Shown here piece by piece: positions 18,784 to 27,601 of a stretch of DNA of 64,000 bases; position 1 is the stretch's first letter; each line of letters begins with the position of its first letter. The stretch is taken from contig JAFSTE010000016.1 in the NCBI GenBank assembly GCA_017450645.1, positions 44,048-108,047 on the forward strand. Direction: 5' to 3'. Made by a program: the position numbers and the translations under genes. Source of the stretch: Eubacterium sp. (GTDB lineage Bacteria > Bacillota > Clostridia > Oscillospirales > Acutalibacteraceae). A model generated the notes under the pieces. It was not told the origin of the DNA, did no database searches, and saw only the letters and a program-made list of their open reading frames with translations.

Positions 18784-19899
18784 TTATATATCAAACGTTT
18801 CTTCGCTTTTCAGCTGGGTTACATCCATAAGCGAGCCTATGGTTACCTTTCGTCCGTTTTCGCGCTCGACTATACGGCGTCTGTCGGAGACGATAATGTG
18901 GCGTCCGCTCTTTGTTCGTATAGTGTAAATCGCCTTTGCGACATTAGAATCCTTAGACGAAGTTATCAGCGAGTGGCGCGCAACCGGAACCTCGCGCTCG
19001 AGCATAAGATTAGTTAAATCCCCGCCGAAATCCTCGAAAAGCTCGGTGCGTGAAAAGCCGATAAACTTCATAAAATCGCTTGATACAACATCGAGTATAA
19101 ACGGCGCGTCAAAATCGGCGGTAAACAGCGCGCCGGGCAGGTTTTTGAACACTCTTATGAGCAAATCGCGCTCCTCGTCAGCGTCCTCCTCGGCGCGTTT
19201 AACCGCGTTGATATCCGAAAAAATCGCGTGAAAAATCGGACTTCCGTCGGTGTCATAGCGGTGAAATCCCGCAAGGAATTTGCACCACACATATTCGTCC
19301 TTATGGGTAATAACCCTTATTTCCATATCTATAGGTTTTTTAGTCGCGAGCGCCTTGCCGACAGCCTGAAAAACCTCGCTTTTGTCGCCGTTATAAATAA
19401 GGTCGTCGAGCTTGTGAAGATGCTCTTTATACAGCTTTTTCTGCGTGCCGAAAAGCCTGCAGCAAGCCTCGTTAAGATACAGCGCCTCGAACTCCATATC
19501 GCTCGTTACCTTAAACAGACACACGCCCGCGTTTACAAGGTCGATAAGGGCGTTCATTTCGTCCGCGCGCGTCTTTAGCGCCTGGCTCATTTTTTGCGAA
19601 CGGCTGACATCAACAAGCGTTAATCGGCACAAAGTTGTACCTTTAATATTACTGCCTGTACAATAAACATAAATATTTTTGCCGTTTTTATCCTCTATGT
19701 AAAAATCCAGATAAACATACGGAGAGTCTTTTTTGTTAAGCACGCGCCTTACATTCTCTCTGTTTTTCGGATTAATTATATCGTTTAAATATAGCTTTCC
19801 CTGCTTGATTTTTGAGGGGTGCACCCCCGTAAACTCGGAAAAATGGTTGTCGCAGCTGACGACCTTAAGGTTATCGGCTTTGTCAACCTCGCAGTTCAT
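18784..19899 (-). CDS. Triple-PAS sensor protein without an output domain
   Basis: Three PAS-like domains follow one another at about 1-105, 115-240 and 245-365; each ends with the typical (I/V)xDVTxxK-like strand (LVDVSRSQK, FSDINAVKR, LMDVTQLKS). No GGDEF, kinase, HTH or membrane segment follows, so it probably works by binding a partner. The first ATG (19899) falls inside the first beta strand: in-frame codons upstream still read like PAS sequence (DFEVEF before the Met), but there is no ATG, GTG or TTG there. The true start may be a rare codon after AGAAGG near 19949-19954, downstream of the promoter. Confidence 0.75.
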   Translation of the reverse strand: MNCEVDKADNLKVVSCDNHFSEFTGVHPSKIKQGKLYLNDIINPKNRENVRRVLNKKDSPYVYLDFYIEDKNGKNIYVYCTGSNIKGTTLCRLTLVDVSRSQKMSQALKTRADEMNALIDLVNAGVCLFKVTSDMEFEALYLNEACCRLFGTQKKLYKEHLHKLDDLIYNGDKSEVFQAVGKALATKKPIDMEIRVITHKDEYVWCKFLAGFHRYDTDGSPIFHAIFSDINAVKRAEEDADEERDLLIRVFKNLPGALFTADFDAPFILDVVSSDFMKFIGFSRTELFEDFGGDLTNLMLEREVPVARHSLITSSKDSNVAKAIYTIRTKSGRHIIVSDRRRIVERENGRKVTIGSLMDVTQLKSEETFDI

Positions 19900-19971
19900 A
19901 AACTCAACTTCAAAGTCCGAATTGTCAAAATCGCCCGTTTTTGTCGCCTTCTTTCGTGTGATTATAAATGG

Positions 19972-20000
19972 ATTATACCATATATTTATGAAAAAGTCAG
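19972..20000 (-). promoter_or_regulatory. Candidate promoter of the triple-PAS gene
   Basis: On the minus strand CTGACT (19995-20000), a 17-base spacer and a consensus TATAAT (19972-19977). Confidence 0.6.
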
Positions 20001-20051
20001 CAGGGTGATTACACTTTTAATAAATTCTTAAATATTAATGCGCTTAATTCC

Positions 20052-20080
20052 TTGATAACCATAAATATTTATGATATTAT
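20052..20080 (+). promoter_or_regulatory. Candidate promoter of purL
   Basis: TTGATA (20052-20057), a 17-base spacer and TATTAT (20075-20080), with the purL RBS 20 bases downstream. No purine riboswitch or PurR box was recognised. Confidence 0.6.
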
Positions 20081-20112
20081 ATAGCAGATAATAAAAACCA
20101 AGGAGAACTGGT

Positions 20113-23100
20113 ATGGCTAAGGTTTATCGTGTTTATGTCGAAAAGAAAAAGGGTAACGACATTGAAGCGGGTCACACGCTCGCTGATTTAAGGAACAATG
20201 TCGGCATCACCGCGCTTGAGGAGCTGAGGATTATCAACCGCTACGACGCTCAGGGGCTCAGCGACGAGGAGTTCGAGAGCGCTAAGCGTAATGTTTTTTC
20301 CGAGGCAAATCTTGACAATGTTTATGACGAGGTAAAGTTTGATACCGGCTGGAAATACTTTGCAACCGAGTATCTGCCCGGTCAGTACGACCAGCGCGCA
20401 GACAGCGCGGCGCAGTGTATTCAGCTGCTCACCGCGGGCGAAATGCCTACGGTAGCATCGGCTAAAATCGTTGCGGTTAAAGGCGATATCACCGACGAGG
20501 AATTTAGAAAAATTAAGTCGTACATCATTAACCCCGTCGAGTCGCGCGAGGCTTCAATGGAGCTTCCCGAGTCGCTCGACATAAAATCCGACGTGCCCGA
20601 CGACATTATCCGCATTAACGGCTTTATCGCTATGAGCGACGACGAAATTGCTTCTTACCACGGCGAAATGGGCTTTGCTATGAGCGTCGGCGACCTTTGC
20701 TGGGTGCGCGATTACTTTAAAAACGACGAACACAGAGAGCCTACCCTTACCGAGCTTAAGGTTATAGACACCTATTGGAGCGACCACTGCCGCCACACCA
20801 CCTTTGCAACCCAGCTTGACGAAATAAAAATTGACGAGGGCAAGTACTCGCAGGCAATCGAGCAGGCTCTTAAAGAATACTTTGAGGTAAGAAACGAGCT
20901 TTATGCAAACCGCAAGGACAAGCTCGTATGCCTTATGGATATGGCATGCATAGGCACAAAGGCGCTTAAAAAATGGGGCTACGTTGACGACCTTGACGAG
21001 AGCGAGGAAATCAACGCCTGCTCAATCAACGCCGAGGTAGAAATCGACGGCAAGGTTGAGCCGTGGCTCATTCAGTTTAAAAACGAAACGCACAATCACC
21101 CCACCGAAATCGAGCCCTTCGGCGGCGCGGCAACCTGCCTCGGCGGTGCAATCCGCGACCCGCTTTCGGGCAGAGCTTATGTTTATCAGGCAATGCGCGT
21201 AACAGGCTCGGGCGACCCGACCACCGCTTTTGAGGACACGCTCCCCGCTAAACTTCCTCAGAGCAAAATTACCACCGGCGCGGCGCAGGGTTATTCGTCC
21301 TACGGTAACCAAATCGGTCTTGCGACCGGTCAGGTAGTCGAGCTTTACGACGAGGGTTATGTTGCAAAGCGTATGGAAATCGGCGCTGTAATCGGCGCTT
21401 CACCTAAGAAAAATGTTATCCGCGAGGTACCGCAGAAGGGCGATGTAATCGTGCTTCTCGGCGGTCGCACCGGTCGTGACGGCTGCGGCGGCGCAACGGG
21501 TTCGTCCAAGGCGCACAACTCGCAGTCTATCGAAACCTGCGGTGCTGAAGTTCAAAAAGGTAACCCGCCTACCGAGCGTAAAATTCAGCGTCTTTTCCGC
21601 AAAACCGAGGTTGCGCAGATGATTAAAAGGTGCAACGACTTCGGCGCGGGCGGCGTAAGCGTTGCTATCGGCGAGCTTGCGGACGGACTTAAGATAAATC
21701 TCGACCTTGTTCCTAAGAAGTACGACGGTCTTGACGGCACGGAGCTTGCAATCTCCGAGTCGCAGGAGAGAATGGCTGTTGTAATCGACAAGGGCGATGT
21801 GGATAAATTTACCGCGCTCGCAAACGCGGAAAACCTTGAAGCTACTGTAGTTGCAACGGTTACAAGCGACAACAGACTCGAGATGACCTGGCGCGGCGAC
21901 AAGATTGTTGACCTCAGCCGTGACTTCCTTAACACCAACGGCGTTGTTCAGCACGCTAAGGCTGAAATCGGCGCAATCGGCGACGACTGCTACAGAACGA
22001 GCGTACCCGCAGCGCTTGAGGGTATGACGAACTCAGAAGCGCTTAAGGCTAACCTTTCACGCCTTGAGGTATGCTCTCAAAAGGGACTTGTGGAGCGCTT
22101 TGACTCGTCAATCGGCGCGGCGACGGTGCTTATGCCGTACGCCGGCAAATATCAGCTGACACCCGAGGACGCGATGGTCGCAAAGGTACCGCTCGAAAAG
22201 GGCGAAACCGACACCGCAACCGTAATGTCCTACGGCTTTATACCTAAGCTTTCACGCTGGTCACCTTTCCACTCGGCAGCGTTCGCCGTTACCGAGTCGC
22301 TTGCAAAGCTCGCAAGCGTGGGCTGCGACCCGTCAAAAGCAAGACTCACCTTCCAGGAATATTTTGAAAGACTCGGCGACACCCCGTCACGCTGGGGTAA
22401 GCCTGCCGCTGCACTGCTCGGCGCACTGTCCGCGCAGCTTGGCTACAAAACGCCTTCAATCGGCGGTAAGGACAGTATGAGCGGCTCTTTTAACGAGCTT
22501 GATGTTCCGCCGACCCTCGTATCCTTTGCAGTGGGTATGAGCAAAGCTTCAAAGACTGTTTCGGCTAAATTCAAGAAAACTGGCAGCACCGTTAAGCTCC
22601 TCCCCGTACCCGTTGACGAGAACAGCGGACTGCCCGATTACGAAAAGACTATGGCGCTTATGATGAGCGTTTACGAGGGCGTAAGAAACGGAAAAATTCT
22701 TGCCGCAAGCGTTGTTAAAGAGGGCGGCGCGGCTGCCTGCGTATGCAAGATGGCGTTCGGCGACAAGCTCGGCTTCACCTTCGCGCAAAACCTCAGCGCG
22801 CAGACTCTGTTTGCTCCGCAGCAGGGCGCTTTCGTTGTAGAACTTGACGACGAAAACGACTTTGACGGCGTTACGCTCGGTACGACCAACGACAACGCGG
22901 TATTCATTATCGACGGCGAAATCCACACCTGCGACGACCTTATCGACGAGTGGACAAAGAAGCTCGAGGGCGTGTTCCCGACAGACTCGGGCAAGCTTGC
23001 AAAAATGCCCGAGGAAGCTCCGCTTTACAAGGAGCGCTCAATCTTTGTAGCTAAGAACAAGGTCGCAAAGCCTAAGGTATTTATCCCCGCGTTCCCCGGT

Positions 23101-23865
23101 ACGAACTGCGAGGTCGACACCGCAAGAGCTTTCGAAAAAGCGGGCGCAGAGGCGTCAATCCTTGTTGTTAACAACCTTTCAAGCGCGGCTATTAACGACA
23201 CAATCGACAAAATGGTTGCCGAGATTGAAAGCAGCCAGATTGTTATGCTTCCCGGCGGATTTTCGGGCGGTGACGAGCCGGAGGGCTCGGGCAAATTTAT
23301 CGCCACAACCTTCCGCAACCCGAGGGTAAGCGAGGCTGTAACCAGGCTTCTTAACAACCGCGACGGTCTTATGCTCGGTATCTGCAACGGCTTCCAGGCG
23401 CTTATTAAGCTCGGTCTTGTGCCTTACGGCAAAATTGTTGACACTAAAGCCGACGACCCGACGCTTACCTTTAACACTATCGGCCGCCATATTTCGCAGA
23501 TGGCTTACACCCGCGTCACAAGCGTTAAATCGCCTTGGTTCAGCTCGGTTAACGCAGGCGATGTTTTCGCCGTTCCGATTAGCCACGGCGAGGGCAGATT
23601 TGTCGCAAACGACGAGGTTATGAAGAAGCTTATCGCAAACGGTCAGGTAGCAACGCAGTACGTCAATCTTGACGGCGAGGTATGCGACAATATGCCGTTT
23701 AACCCCAACGGCTCGGTATGCGCGGTAGAGGGTATTACCTCCCCCGACGGCAGGGTTCTCGGCAAGATGGGACACTGCGAGAGAAAGGGCAACGAGCTTT
23801 ATAAAAATGTTCCGTTTGAAAAGGATATGAAGCTCTTTGAAAGCGGCGTTAACTACTTTAAATAA
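20113..23865 (+). CDS. purL: Phosphoribosylformylglycinamidine synthase, single-chain (PurL with fused glutaminase)
   Basis: This enzyme converts FGAR, glutamine and ATP to FGAM in step four of purine synthesis. At 1250 residues it is the long single-chain type: an N-terminal PurS-like part, two AIR-synthase-like halves (the HNHPTEIEPFGGAATCLGG motif near residue 325, GGKDSMSG near 785) and a C-terminal class I glutaminase. The glutaminase shows FPGTNCEVDTARA near 995, the nucleophile Cys in LGICNGFQ near 1090, and the His-Glu pair in PISHGEGRF near 1158. RBS AAGGAG precedes the ATG. It stands alone, with no other pur gene in the window, and ends at a terminator. Confidence 0.97.
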   Translation: MAKVYRVYVEKKKGNDIEAGHTLADLRNNVGITALEELRIINRYDAQGLSDEEFESAKRNVFSEANLDNVYDEVKFDTGWKYFATEYLPGQYDQRADSAAQCIQLLTAGEMPTVASAKIVAVKGDITDEEFRKIKSYIINPVESREASMELPESLDIKSDVPDDIIRINGFIAMSDDEIASYHGEMGFAMSVGDLCWVRDYFKNDEHREPTLTELKVIDTYWSDHCRHTTFATQLDEIKIDEGKYSQAIEQALKEYFEVRNELYANRKDKLVCLMDMACIGTKALKKWGYVDDLDESEEINACSINAEVEIDGKVEPWLIQFKNETHNHPTEIEPFGGAATCLGGAIRDPLSGRAYVYQAMRVTGSGDPTTAFEDTLPAKLPQSKITTGAAQGYSSYGNQIGLATGQVVELYDEGYVAKRMEIGAVIGASPKKNVIREVPQKGDVIVLLGGRTGRDGCGGATGSSKAHNSQSIETCGAEVQKGNPPTERKIQRLFRKTEVAQMIKRCNDFGAGGVSVAIGELADGLKINLDLVPKKYDGLDGTELAISESQERMAVVIDKGDVDKFTALANAENLEATVVATVTSDNRLEMTWRGDKIVDLSRDFLNTNGVVQHAKAEIGAIGDDCYRTSVPAALEGMTNSEALKANLSRLEVCSQKGLVERFDSSIGAATVLMPYAGKYQLTPEDAMVAKVPLEKGETDTATVMSYGFIPKLSRWSPFHSAAFAVTESLAKLASVGCDPSKARLTFQEYFERLGDTPSRWGKPAAALLGALSAQLGYKTPSIGGKDSMSGSFNELDVPPTLVSFAVGMSKASKTVSAKFKKTGSTVKLLPVPVDENSGLPDYEKTMALMMSVYEGVRNGKILAASVVKEGGAAACVCKMAFGDKLGFTFAQNLSAQTLFAPQQGAFVVELDDENDFDGVTLGTTNDNAVFIIDGEIHTCDDLIDEWTKKLEGVFPTDSGKLAKMPEEAPLYKERSIFVAKNKVAKPKVFIPAFPGTNCEVDTARAFEKAGAEASILVVNNLSSAAINDTIDKMVAEIESSQIVMLPGGFSGGDEPEGSGKFIATTFRNPRVSEAVTRLLNNRDGLMLGICNGFQALIKLGLVPYGKIVDTKADDPTLTFNTIGRHISQMAYTRVTSVKSPWFSSVNAGDVFAVPISHGEGRFVANDEVMKKLIANGQVATQYVNLDGEVCDNMPFNPNGSVCAVEGITSPDGRVLGKMGHCERKGNELYKNVPFEKDMKLFESGVNYFK

Positions 23866-23877
23866 TCAGATAACACA

Positions 23878-23907
23878 AAAGCTGTCTTGAAAAAGGCAGC
23901 TTTTTCA
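23878..23907 (+). terminator. Intrinsic terminator of purL
   Basis: The stem AAAAGCTGTCTT / AAGGCAGCTTTT around a GAAA loop runs into TTTTTC. Confidence 0.8.
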
Positions 23908-23950
23908 TACATATATACTTTTAATTATATATTTATACAATATATATAAG

Positions 23951-23979
23951 TTGCTAATTAGACATTTATATGTTAGAAT
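23951..23979 (+). promoter_or_regulatory. Candidate promoter
   Basis: TTGCTA (23951-23956), a 17-base spacer and TAGAAT (23974-23979), upstream of the 554-residue membrane protein gene. Confidence 0.5.
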
Positions 23980-24025
23980 AGATAGGAGTGTTAATATATC
24001 TTGTGGTATGTAAGGAGGTGACAAA

Positions 24026-25690
24026 ATGAAAAACTACAATTACTTTGACGATGATGAGTCCGTCGACAAGGTGCTTGCCGAGGTGCGTAACCGCTCGCGT
24101 ATTCAAAGCGAGGAAGAAAAAAAGCACGACAGGCGCGAGGTCGTTTATGCGATTAAGGATTTTAATAAAAACCGCGGCGACTCGGTACAACGCGGCGCTG
24201 GGAACTTTAGTCCGCGCTCGCGCAGAAAGTCGTTCGACATAAAAAATCCGATTGACATCATCGAGCACGAAAACCTGCTGCACAAAAAGACTATTTTGCG
24301 CGCAATGCTTTTAGTGTTTATAATGTTTTTCATTTGCGTTATCGCTGTCACCATCCACTCGATACGCCAGGATAATAAGGATAACACGCGCTTTAACGCC
24401 GACGCGGGCGTTATCTGCGCACAGTATTCCACGCGTTACGGCAACTGCAACTACGAAGCTCTTTACAACAAGTACACCATAAAGGGCTACCGTATGAAGG
24501 GGCTTTGCTATTTAAGAGAAATCGACTTTAATAACGACGGCGACAGCGAGCTGCTTATGGTGTTCCGCGACAGCGGCACATACTATGTCGAGGTCTGGGG
24601 CTATAACGGCGACAAGGAGTTTGTCACCCTGTTCCACGAAAAAACCGCCCAAAGAAAAAAGAAAACCCACGATGCATGGGTTACTCTATACAAGAAAAAC
24701 AAAAAGTATTATGTCGGCACTCATTCAAAGAAGGACTTGTCCGAGGTTAAGCTGTACGGCTTAAAGGGCGACGAGTTTGAGGAAAAGTACAGCTGTACCT
24801 ACGACAAGAAAAAAGAAGAATTTACGATTAAAAACAAGGTCGACGACACCTCGTTCGAGCGCGTTATGCTATCCGTAATTTCGGGCAGAAAGGCGGTAAC
24901 GTATGTCGAAGACGTGTCAAAGCTGATTAACACCTTCTCCGCTGCAAGCGACAAGGCGGTTAAAAGCGAGGCTATCGGCAAGAGTATGAACAGCGCCTAC
25001 TATTCGATAGTCGAGGATTATAACCAGCGCTACGGCAAGGCGAAGTATGTCGAAAAGAACGGCAGAGCCTATGTTAAGGGACTTGCGGTAGTTGATTTAA
25101 TCGACTTTAACGACGACGGAAAGGACGAGCTGCTTATAATTTACCGTAAATCGGTTAAGGGCAGAACTACCGACTACAACGGCATTTATGTTCCCACCTC
25201 TACCGACAGGTATTATATCGAGATTTACCGTTATACCGGCTCAGGCGCGTCGCTGGCGTACAAGAACGAGGGTATATCGAACTCGCTTAATAACGAATAC
25301 GACAGGTACTATATCATTAAGACCGACAACGGCAAGTCGTTCTATTGCCAGAATACCTTCTCCACCGAGAGCTACGGCAATATCGTAAGCGCGGCGTCCA
25401 CGATGCTAAGGATGAAAAAGACCTCGTTTGTACCGATGTACTCGTCCTCGTATTACACCGAATACGGCTACACCGAGTACCAGATTGACGACCGCGAGAT
25501 TTATAACGCCTCGGCGTTTGAGCAGGCGGGCTATAAAATTCCGTTGTTTAACGGCAGCAACAAGTACGACCACGACCTGTTCACCGTAACCTACCTTCAG
25601 CGCAAGCTAAAGAACAACGACGATGTTAAAGGCAGAGTTACAAAAACCCAAAAAACAATCAAAAAGCTTAACCCGTCATATTCGGGATAA
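24026..25690 (+). CDS. Membrane-anchored protein with two DxNxDG repeat domains
   Basis: RBS GGAGGTG precedes the ATG. Residues 1-90 are charged and cytoplasmic, 91-112 form one membrane helix, and the rest is extracytoplasmic. Two related domains each carry an FG-GAP/VCBS-like, probably calcium-binding motif: REIDFNNDGDSELLMVF near 170 and VDLIDFNDDGKDELLIIY near 358. Each is preceded by a segment beginning Y(S/N)xRYG. The protein therefore looks like an internal duplication. I do not know the function; outside-facing beta domains of this type often bind ligands or partner proteins. Confidence 0.75.
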   Translation: MKNYNYFDDDESVDKVLAEVRNRSRIQSEEEKKHDRREVVYAIKDFNKNRGDSVQRGAGNFSPRSRRKSFDIKNPIDIIEHENLLHKKTILRAMLLVFIMFFICVIAVTIHSIRQDNKDNTRFNADAGVICAQYSTRYGNCNYEALYNKYTIKGYRMKGLCYLREIDFNNDGDSELLMVFRDSGTYYVEVWGYNGDKEFVTLFHEKTAQRKKKTHDAWVTLYKKNKKYYVGTHSKKDLSEVKLYGLKGDEFEEKYSCTYDKKKEEFTIKNKVDDTSFERVMLSVISGRKAVTYVEDVSKLINTFSAASDKAVKSEAIGKSMNSAYYSIVEDYNQRYGKAKYVEKNGRAYVKGLAVVDLIDFNDDGKDELLIIYRKSVKGRTTDYNGIYVPTSTDRYYIEIYRYTGSGASLAYKNEGISNSLNNEYDRYYIIKTDNGKSFYCQNTFSTESYGNIVSAASTMLRMKKTSFVPMYSSSYYTEYGYTEYQIDDREIYNASAFEQAGYKIPLFNGSNKYDHDLFTVTYLQRKLKNNDDVKGRVTKTQKTIKKLNPSYSG

Positions 25691-25718
25691 AAAAGAAGGA
25701 GCGCAAGCTCCTTCTTTT
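25691..25718 (+). terminator. Intrinsic terminator
   Basis: A 12-bp perfect stem (25691-25702 with 25707-25718, GCAA loop) ends in TTTT. Confidence 0.85.
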
Positions 25719-25810
25719 AGCTTTAAGCTTTAAGTGTTAAGTTTTAAGCTTATTGTCCGAGCGCAGCGAGTAACCTCAGGCTCATAGCTCTGAGCTCTAA
25801 GCTCTAAGCT
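25719..25810. repeat. AAGCTTTAAG-type repeat with GAGCGCAGCGAG-TAAC core
   Basis: Several overlapping TTAAGCTT/AGCTCTAAGCT words flank TTGTCCGAGCGCAGCGAG followed by TAACCTCAGGCTCA. The same arrangement occurs at 3717-3775. Confidence 0.6.
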
Positions 25811-25814
25811 AAAT

Positions 25815-25840
25815 AAAAACGGGATGTCAAAAGACATCCC
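25815..25840 (-). terminator. Intrinsic terminator of pduL
   Basis: GGGATGTC (25821-25828) pairs with GACATCCC (25833-25840), followed on the minus strand by GTTTTTA. Confidence 0.85.
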
Positions 25841-25846
25841 AAGTTT

Positions 25847-26425
25847 TTATTTAACAATCGTTCCCATTGTGTTAGGCGCCATACCTGCTGCGTTAGCCTC
25901 GTCGGTATCGATATGCATAGCAAGCGCGTAGCTGTCAGATACGCGAACAACAACATCGCCGAAGGTAAGGTTTCTGCCGTTTGAGGTCGGGATTTCAACG
26001 CTTACGATTTCGCCGTTTGTAAGTCCCATCTCCTCAGCGTCCTTAGTGGTTGCGTGGATATGACGCTTAGCGGCGATAACGCCCTGGGTAAGCTCTACCT
26101 CGCCTGCAGGACCAACGAGCTTACAAGCGCCCGAGCCCTCAACATCGCCCGACTCCCTTACAGGAGCGCTTACGCCGATTGAACGAGCGTCTGTGAGCGA
26201 AATCTCTACCTGAGTGTCAGGTCTTACGGGACCGAGAATAGAAACTGCGGGGAACTCGCTTTTGCTGCCCACAACTCTTACTCTCTCTTCACAAGCGTAC
26301 TGGCCCGGCTGAGAAAGCATCTTCTTTACAGTGAGCTCATAGCCCTTACCGAAAAGTGTTTCAAGGTCTTTTTGTGATACATGCACGTGACGTGCAGAAA
26401 TTTCAACAACTACTTGATTTGACAT
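25847..26425 (-). CDS. pduL: Phosphate propanoyltransferase PduL-type phosphotransacylase
   Basis: The 192-residue product shows the zinc-binding histidine motifs of PduL: ARHVHVS near residue 13 and AAKRHIHA near 118. PduL enzymes interchange acyl-CoA and acyl-phosphate (acetyl or propanoyl) and replace Pta in many Clostridia. No microcompartment shell gene is nearby and there is no N-terminal encapsulation extension, so it is probably a soluble housekeeping phosphotransacylase. GGAGGATAATTAA before the ATG supports the start. Confidence 0.93.
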   Translation of the reverse strand: MSNQVVVEISARHVHVSQKDLETLFGKGYELTVKKMLSQPGQYACEERVRVVGSKSEFPAVSILGPVRPDTQVEISLTDARSIGVSAPVRESGDVEGSGACKLVGPAGEVELTQGVIAAKRHIHATTKDAEEMGLTNGEIVSVEIPTSNGRNLTFGDVVVRVSDSYALAMHIDTDEANAAGMAPNTMGTIVK

Positions 26426-26506
26426 TTAATTATCCTCCAAAAATTAATACTATAATATTTTAATACAATCGCCGTTGTTTTTCAACAGTTAATTTGATAT
26501 AATTTG

Positions 26507-26736
26507 TTTGAGCGAAGCGAGTAACTGATTTGGCGCCCCTGCTAAGGGGAGATTCCCCACAGTGTGGGGAAATGTCACCGCAGGTGACAAAAGGGACGGC
26601 TCCTGTAGGAGCTGGTGCAAAGCACCTGAGGGGTGGTCAATGCCTTTTAAGATGTGTTGTTTAAAGGCTACTTAATCTAAACGACCATCCCTCCACCACT
26701 TCGTGGTCCCCCTCCCTTTAGCAAGGGAGGCAATAA
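26507..26736. repeat. Full-length 230-bp hairpin-rich intergenic repeat (copy 1)
   Basis: The element opens with the GAGCGAAGCGAG core (26510-26521) and ends with CTCCCTTTAGCAAGGGAGG and CAATAA (about 26712-26736). In between are small palindromes: CCCCTGCTAAGGGG, CCCCACAGTGTGGGG, GTCACCGCAGGTGAC, GCTCCTGTAGGAGC, CCACTTCGTGG. Inverted copies lie at 62533-62766 and 63779-64000 and a diverged one at 56757-56960. It fills most of the 328-base gap before the glycosylase gene and stops just before that gene's RBS. Confidence 0.85.
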
Positions 26737-26753
26737 AGATAGGAGATTATAAA

Positions 26754-27317
26754 ATGACTTTAGACGAACTTGAAGTAAAATGCAAAACCTGTACTAACTG
26801 CGCGCTGTGCGAGGGCAGGACTAATCTTGTATTCGGCGTCGGCAAAAAGGACGCCGACATTATGCTTATCGGCGAAGGACCGGGCGAAAACGAGGATTTG
26901 CAGGGCGAGCCCTTTGTCGGCAGAAGCGGCAAGCTTCTCGATAAATTCCTCGAAAGCATCGACCTTTCGCGAAACAAAAATGTTTATATCGCAAATATGG
27001 TTAAATGTCGCCCGCCGCACAACCGCGACCCCAAGCCCGAGGAGCAGGAGATGTGCATTAAGTGGCTGCGCGAGCAGTTTAAGATAATAAGACCTAAAAT
27101 AATTATCTGCGTCGGCAGAATATCGGCGCAGAAGCTCATATCCCCCGACTTCAGGGTAACTAAGCAGCACGGCGAATTTATAGAAAAAAACGGCGTATTA
27201 ATGATGGGCACCTACCACCCCGCCGCAATACTCAGAAACCCGAATAACAAGGAGCAGGCGTTCGCCGACTGGCTCAAAGTCCGCGACAAAATTGAAGAGC
27301 TGGGAATTGAAATATAA
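26754..27317 (+). CDS. Family 4 uracil-DNA glycosylase (4Fe-4S)
   Basis: The start is the ATG at 26754 with AGGAG upstream. The 187-residue enzyme removes uracil from DNA. It has the family 4 signatures: active-site motif GEGPGENEDLQGEPFVGRSG (residues about 41-60), the second motif HPAAILRNP near 160, and four cysteines suited to a 4Fe-4S cluster (a CxxC pair at residues 13-16, one in KCRPPHNRDP, one in EMCIKW). The enzyme belongs to base-excision repair. The gene sits between the 230-bp repeat and the tRNA-Gly gene. Confidence 0.93.
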   Translation: MTLDELEVKCKTCTNCALCEGRTNLVFGVGKKDADIMLIGEGPGENEDLQGEPFVGRSGKLLDKFLESIDLSRNKNVYIANMVKCRPPHNRDPKPEEQEMCIKWLREQFKIIRPKIIICVGRISAQKLISPDFRVTKQHGEFIEKNGVLMMGTYHPAAILRNPNNKEQAFADWLKVRDKIEELGIEI

Positions 27318-27324
27318 AAAACTC

Positions 27325-27353
27325 TTGACAAATCCGCAAAGTGTATGTATAAT
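27325..27353 (+). promoter_or_regulatory. Consensus promoter of tRNA-Gly
   Basis: A perfect TTGACA (27325-27330), exactly 17 bases, and a perfect TATAAT (27348-27353), 13 bases before the tRNA. Confidence 0.9.
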
Positions 27354-27366
27354 ACATTTTGCAAAT

Positions 27367-27442
27367 GCGGATTTAGCTCATCCGGTAGAGCGTCACCTTG
27401 CCAAGGTGAAGGTAGCGAGTTCGAGTCTCGTAATCCGCTCCA
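27367..27442 (+). tRNA. tRNA-Gly (anticodon GCC)
   Basis: The cloverleaf folds cleanly: acceptor GCGGATT/AATCCGC, D-arm GCTC...GAGC, anticodon stem TCACC/GGTGA with loop TTGCCAA (anticodon GCC at 27400-27402), and a T-arm GCGAG/CTCGT (closed by a G-T pair) around TTCGAGT. A discriminator T and an encoded CCA follow. It is a single-gene transcript with its own terminator. Confidence 0.96.
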
Positions 27443-27445
27443 AAA

Positions 27446-27476
27446 AAACAGTACCGAAAGGTGCTGTTTTTCTTTT
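27446..27476 (+). terminator. Intrinsic terminator of tRNA-Gly
   Basis: The stem AAAACAGTACC / GGTGCTGTTTT (27446-27470, one G-T pair) is followed by TCTTTTTC. Confidence 0.85.
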
Positions 27477-27601
27477 TCTCAGCACTGATTATTAATTGAC
27501 TTGTGCCTTGTACAAGCCCTCTACACAATATACGCTATATTTACAAGATATATGTTTTTTGGTACAATATAAGTTAGCGTTATAAGAAAGGAGTGCCTTA
27601 T

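Noticed and set aside
20040-20112. Purine riboswitch upstream of purL
   Set aside because: The leader between promoter and start is only about 30 bases, too short for an aptamer.
25847-26425. Bacterial microcompartment locus suggested by pduL
   Set aside because: No shell proteins or diol dehydratase genes are nearby and the protein lacks an encapsulation extension.
26507-26736. Possible CRISPR array because of regularly placed short palindromes
   Set aside because: The palindromes differ from one another and there are no equal spacers or cas genes.
27446-27476. A tRNA-adjacent attachment site for an integrated element
   Set aside because: No integrase and no repeat of the tRNA 3' end was seen; the sequence after the tRNA is a plain terminator.
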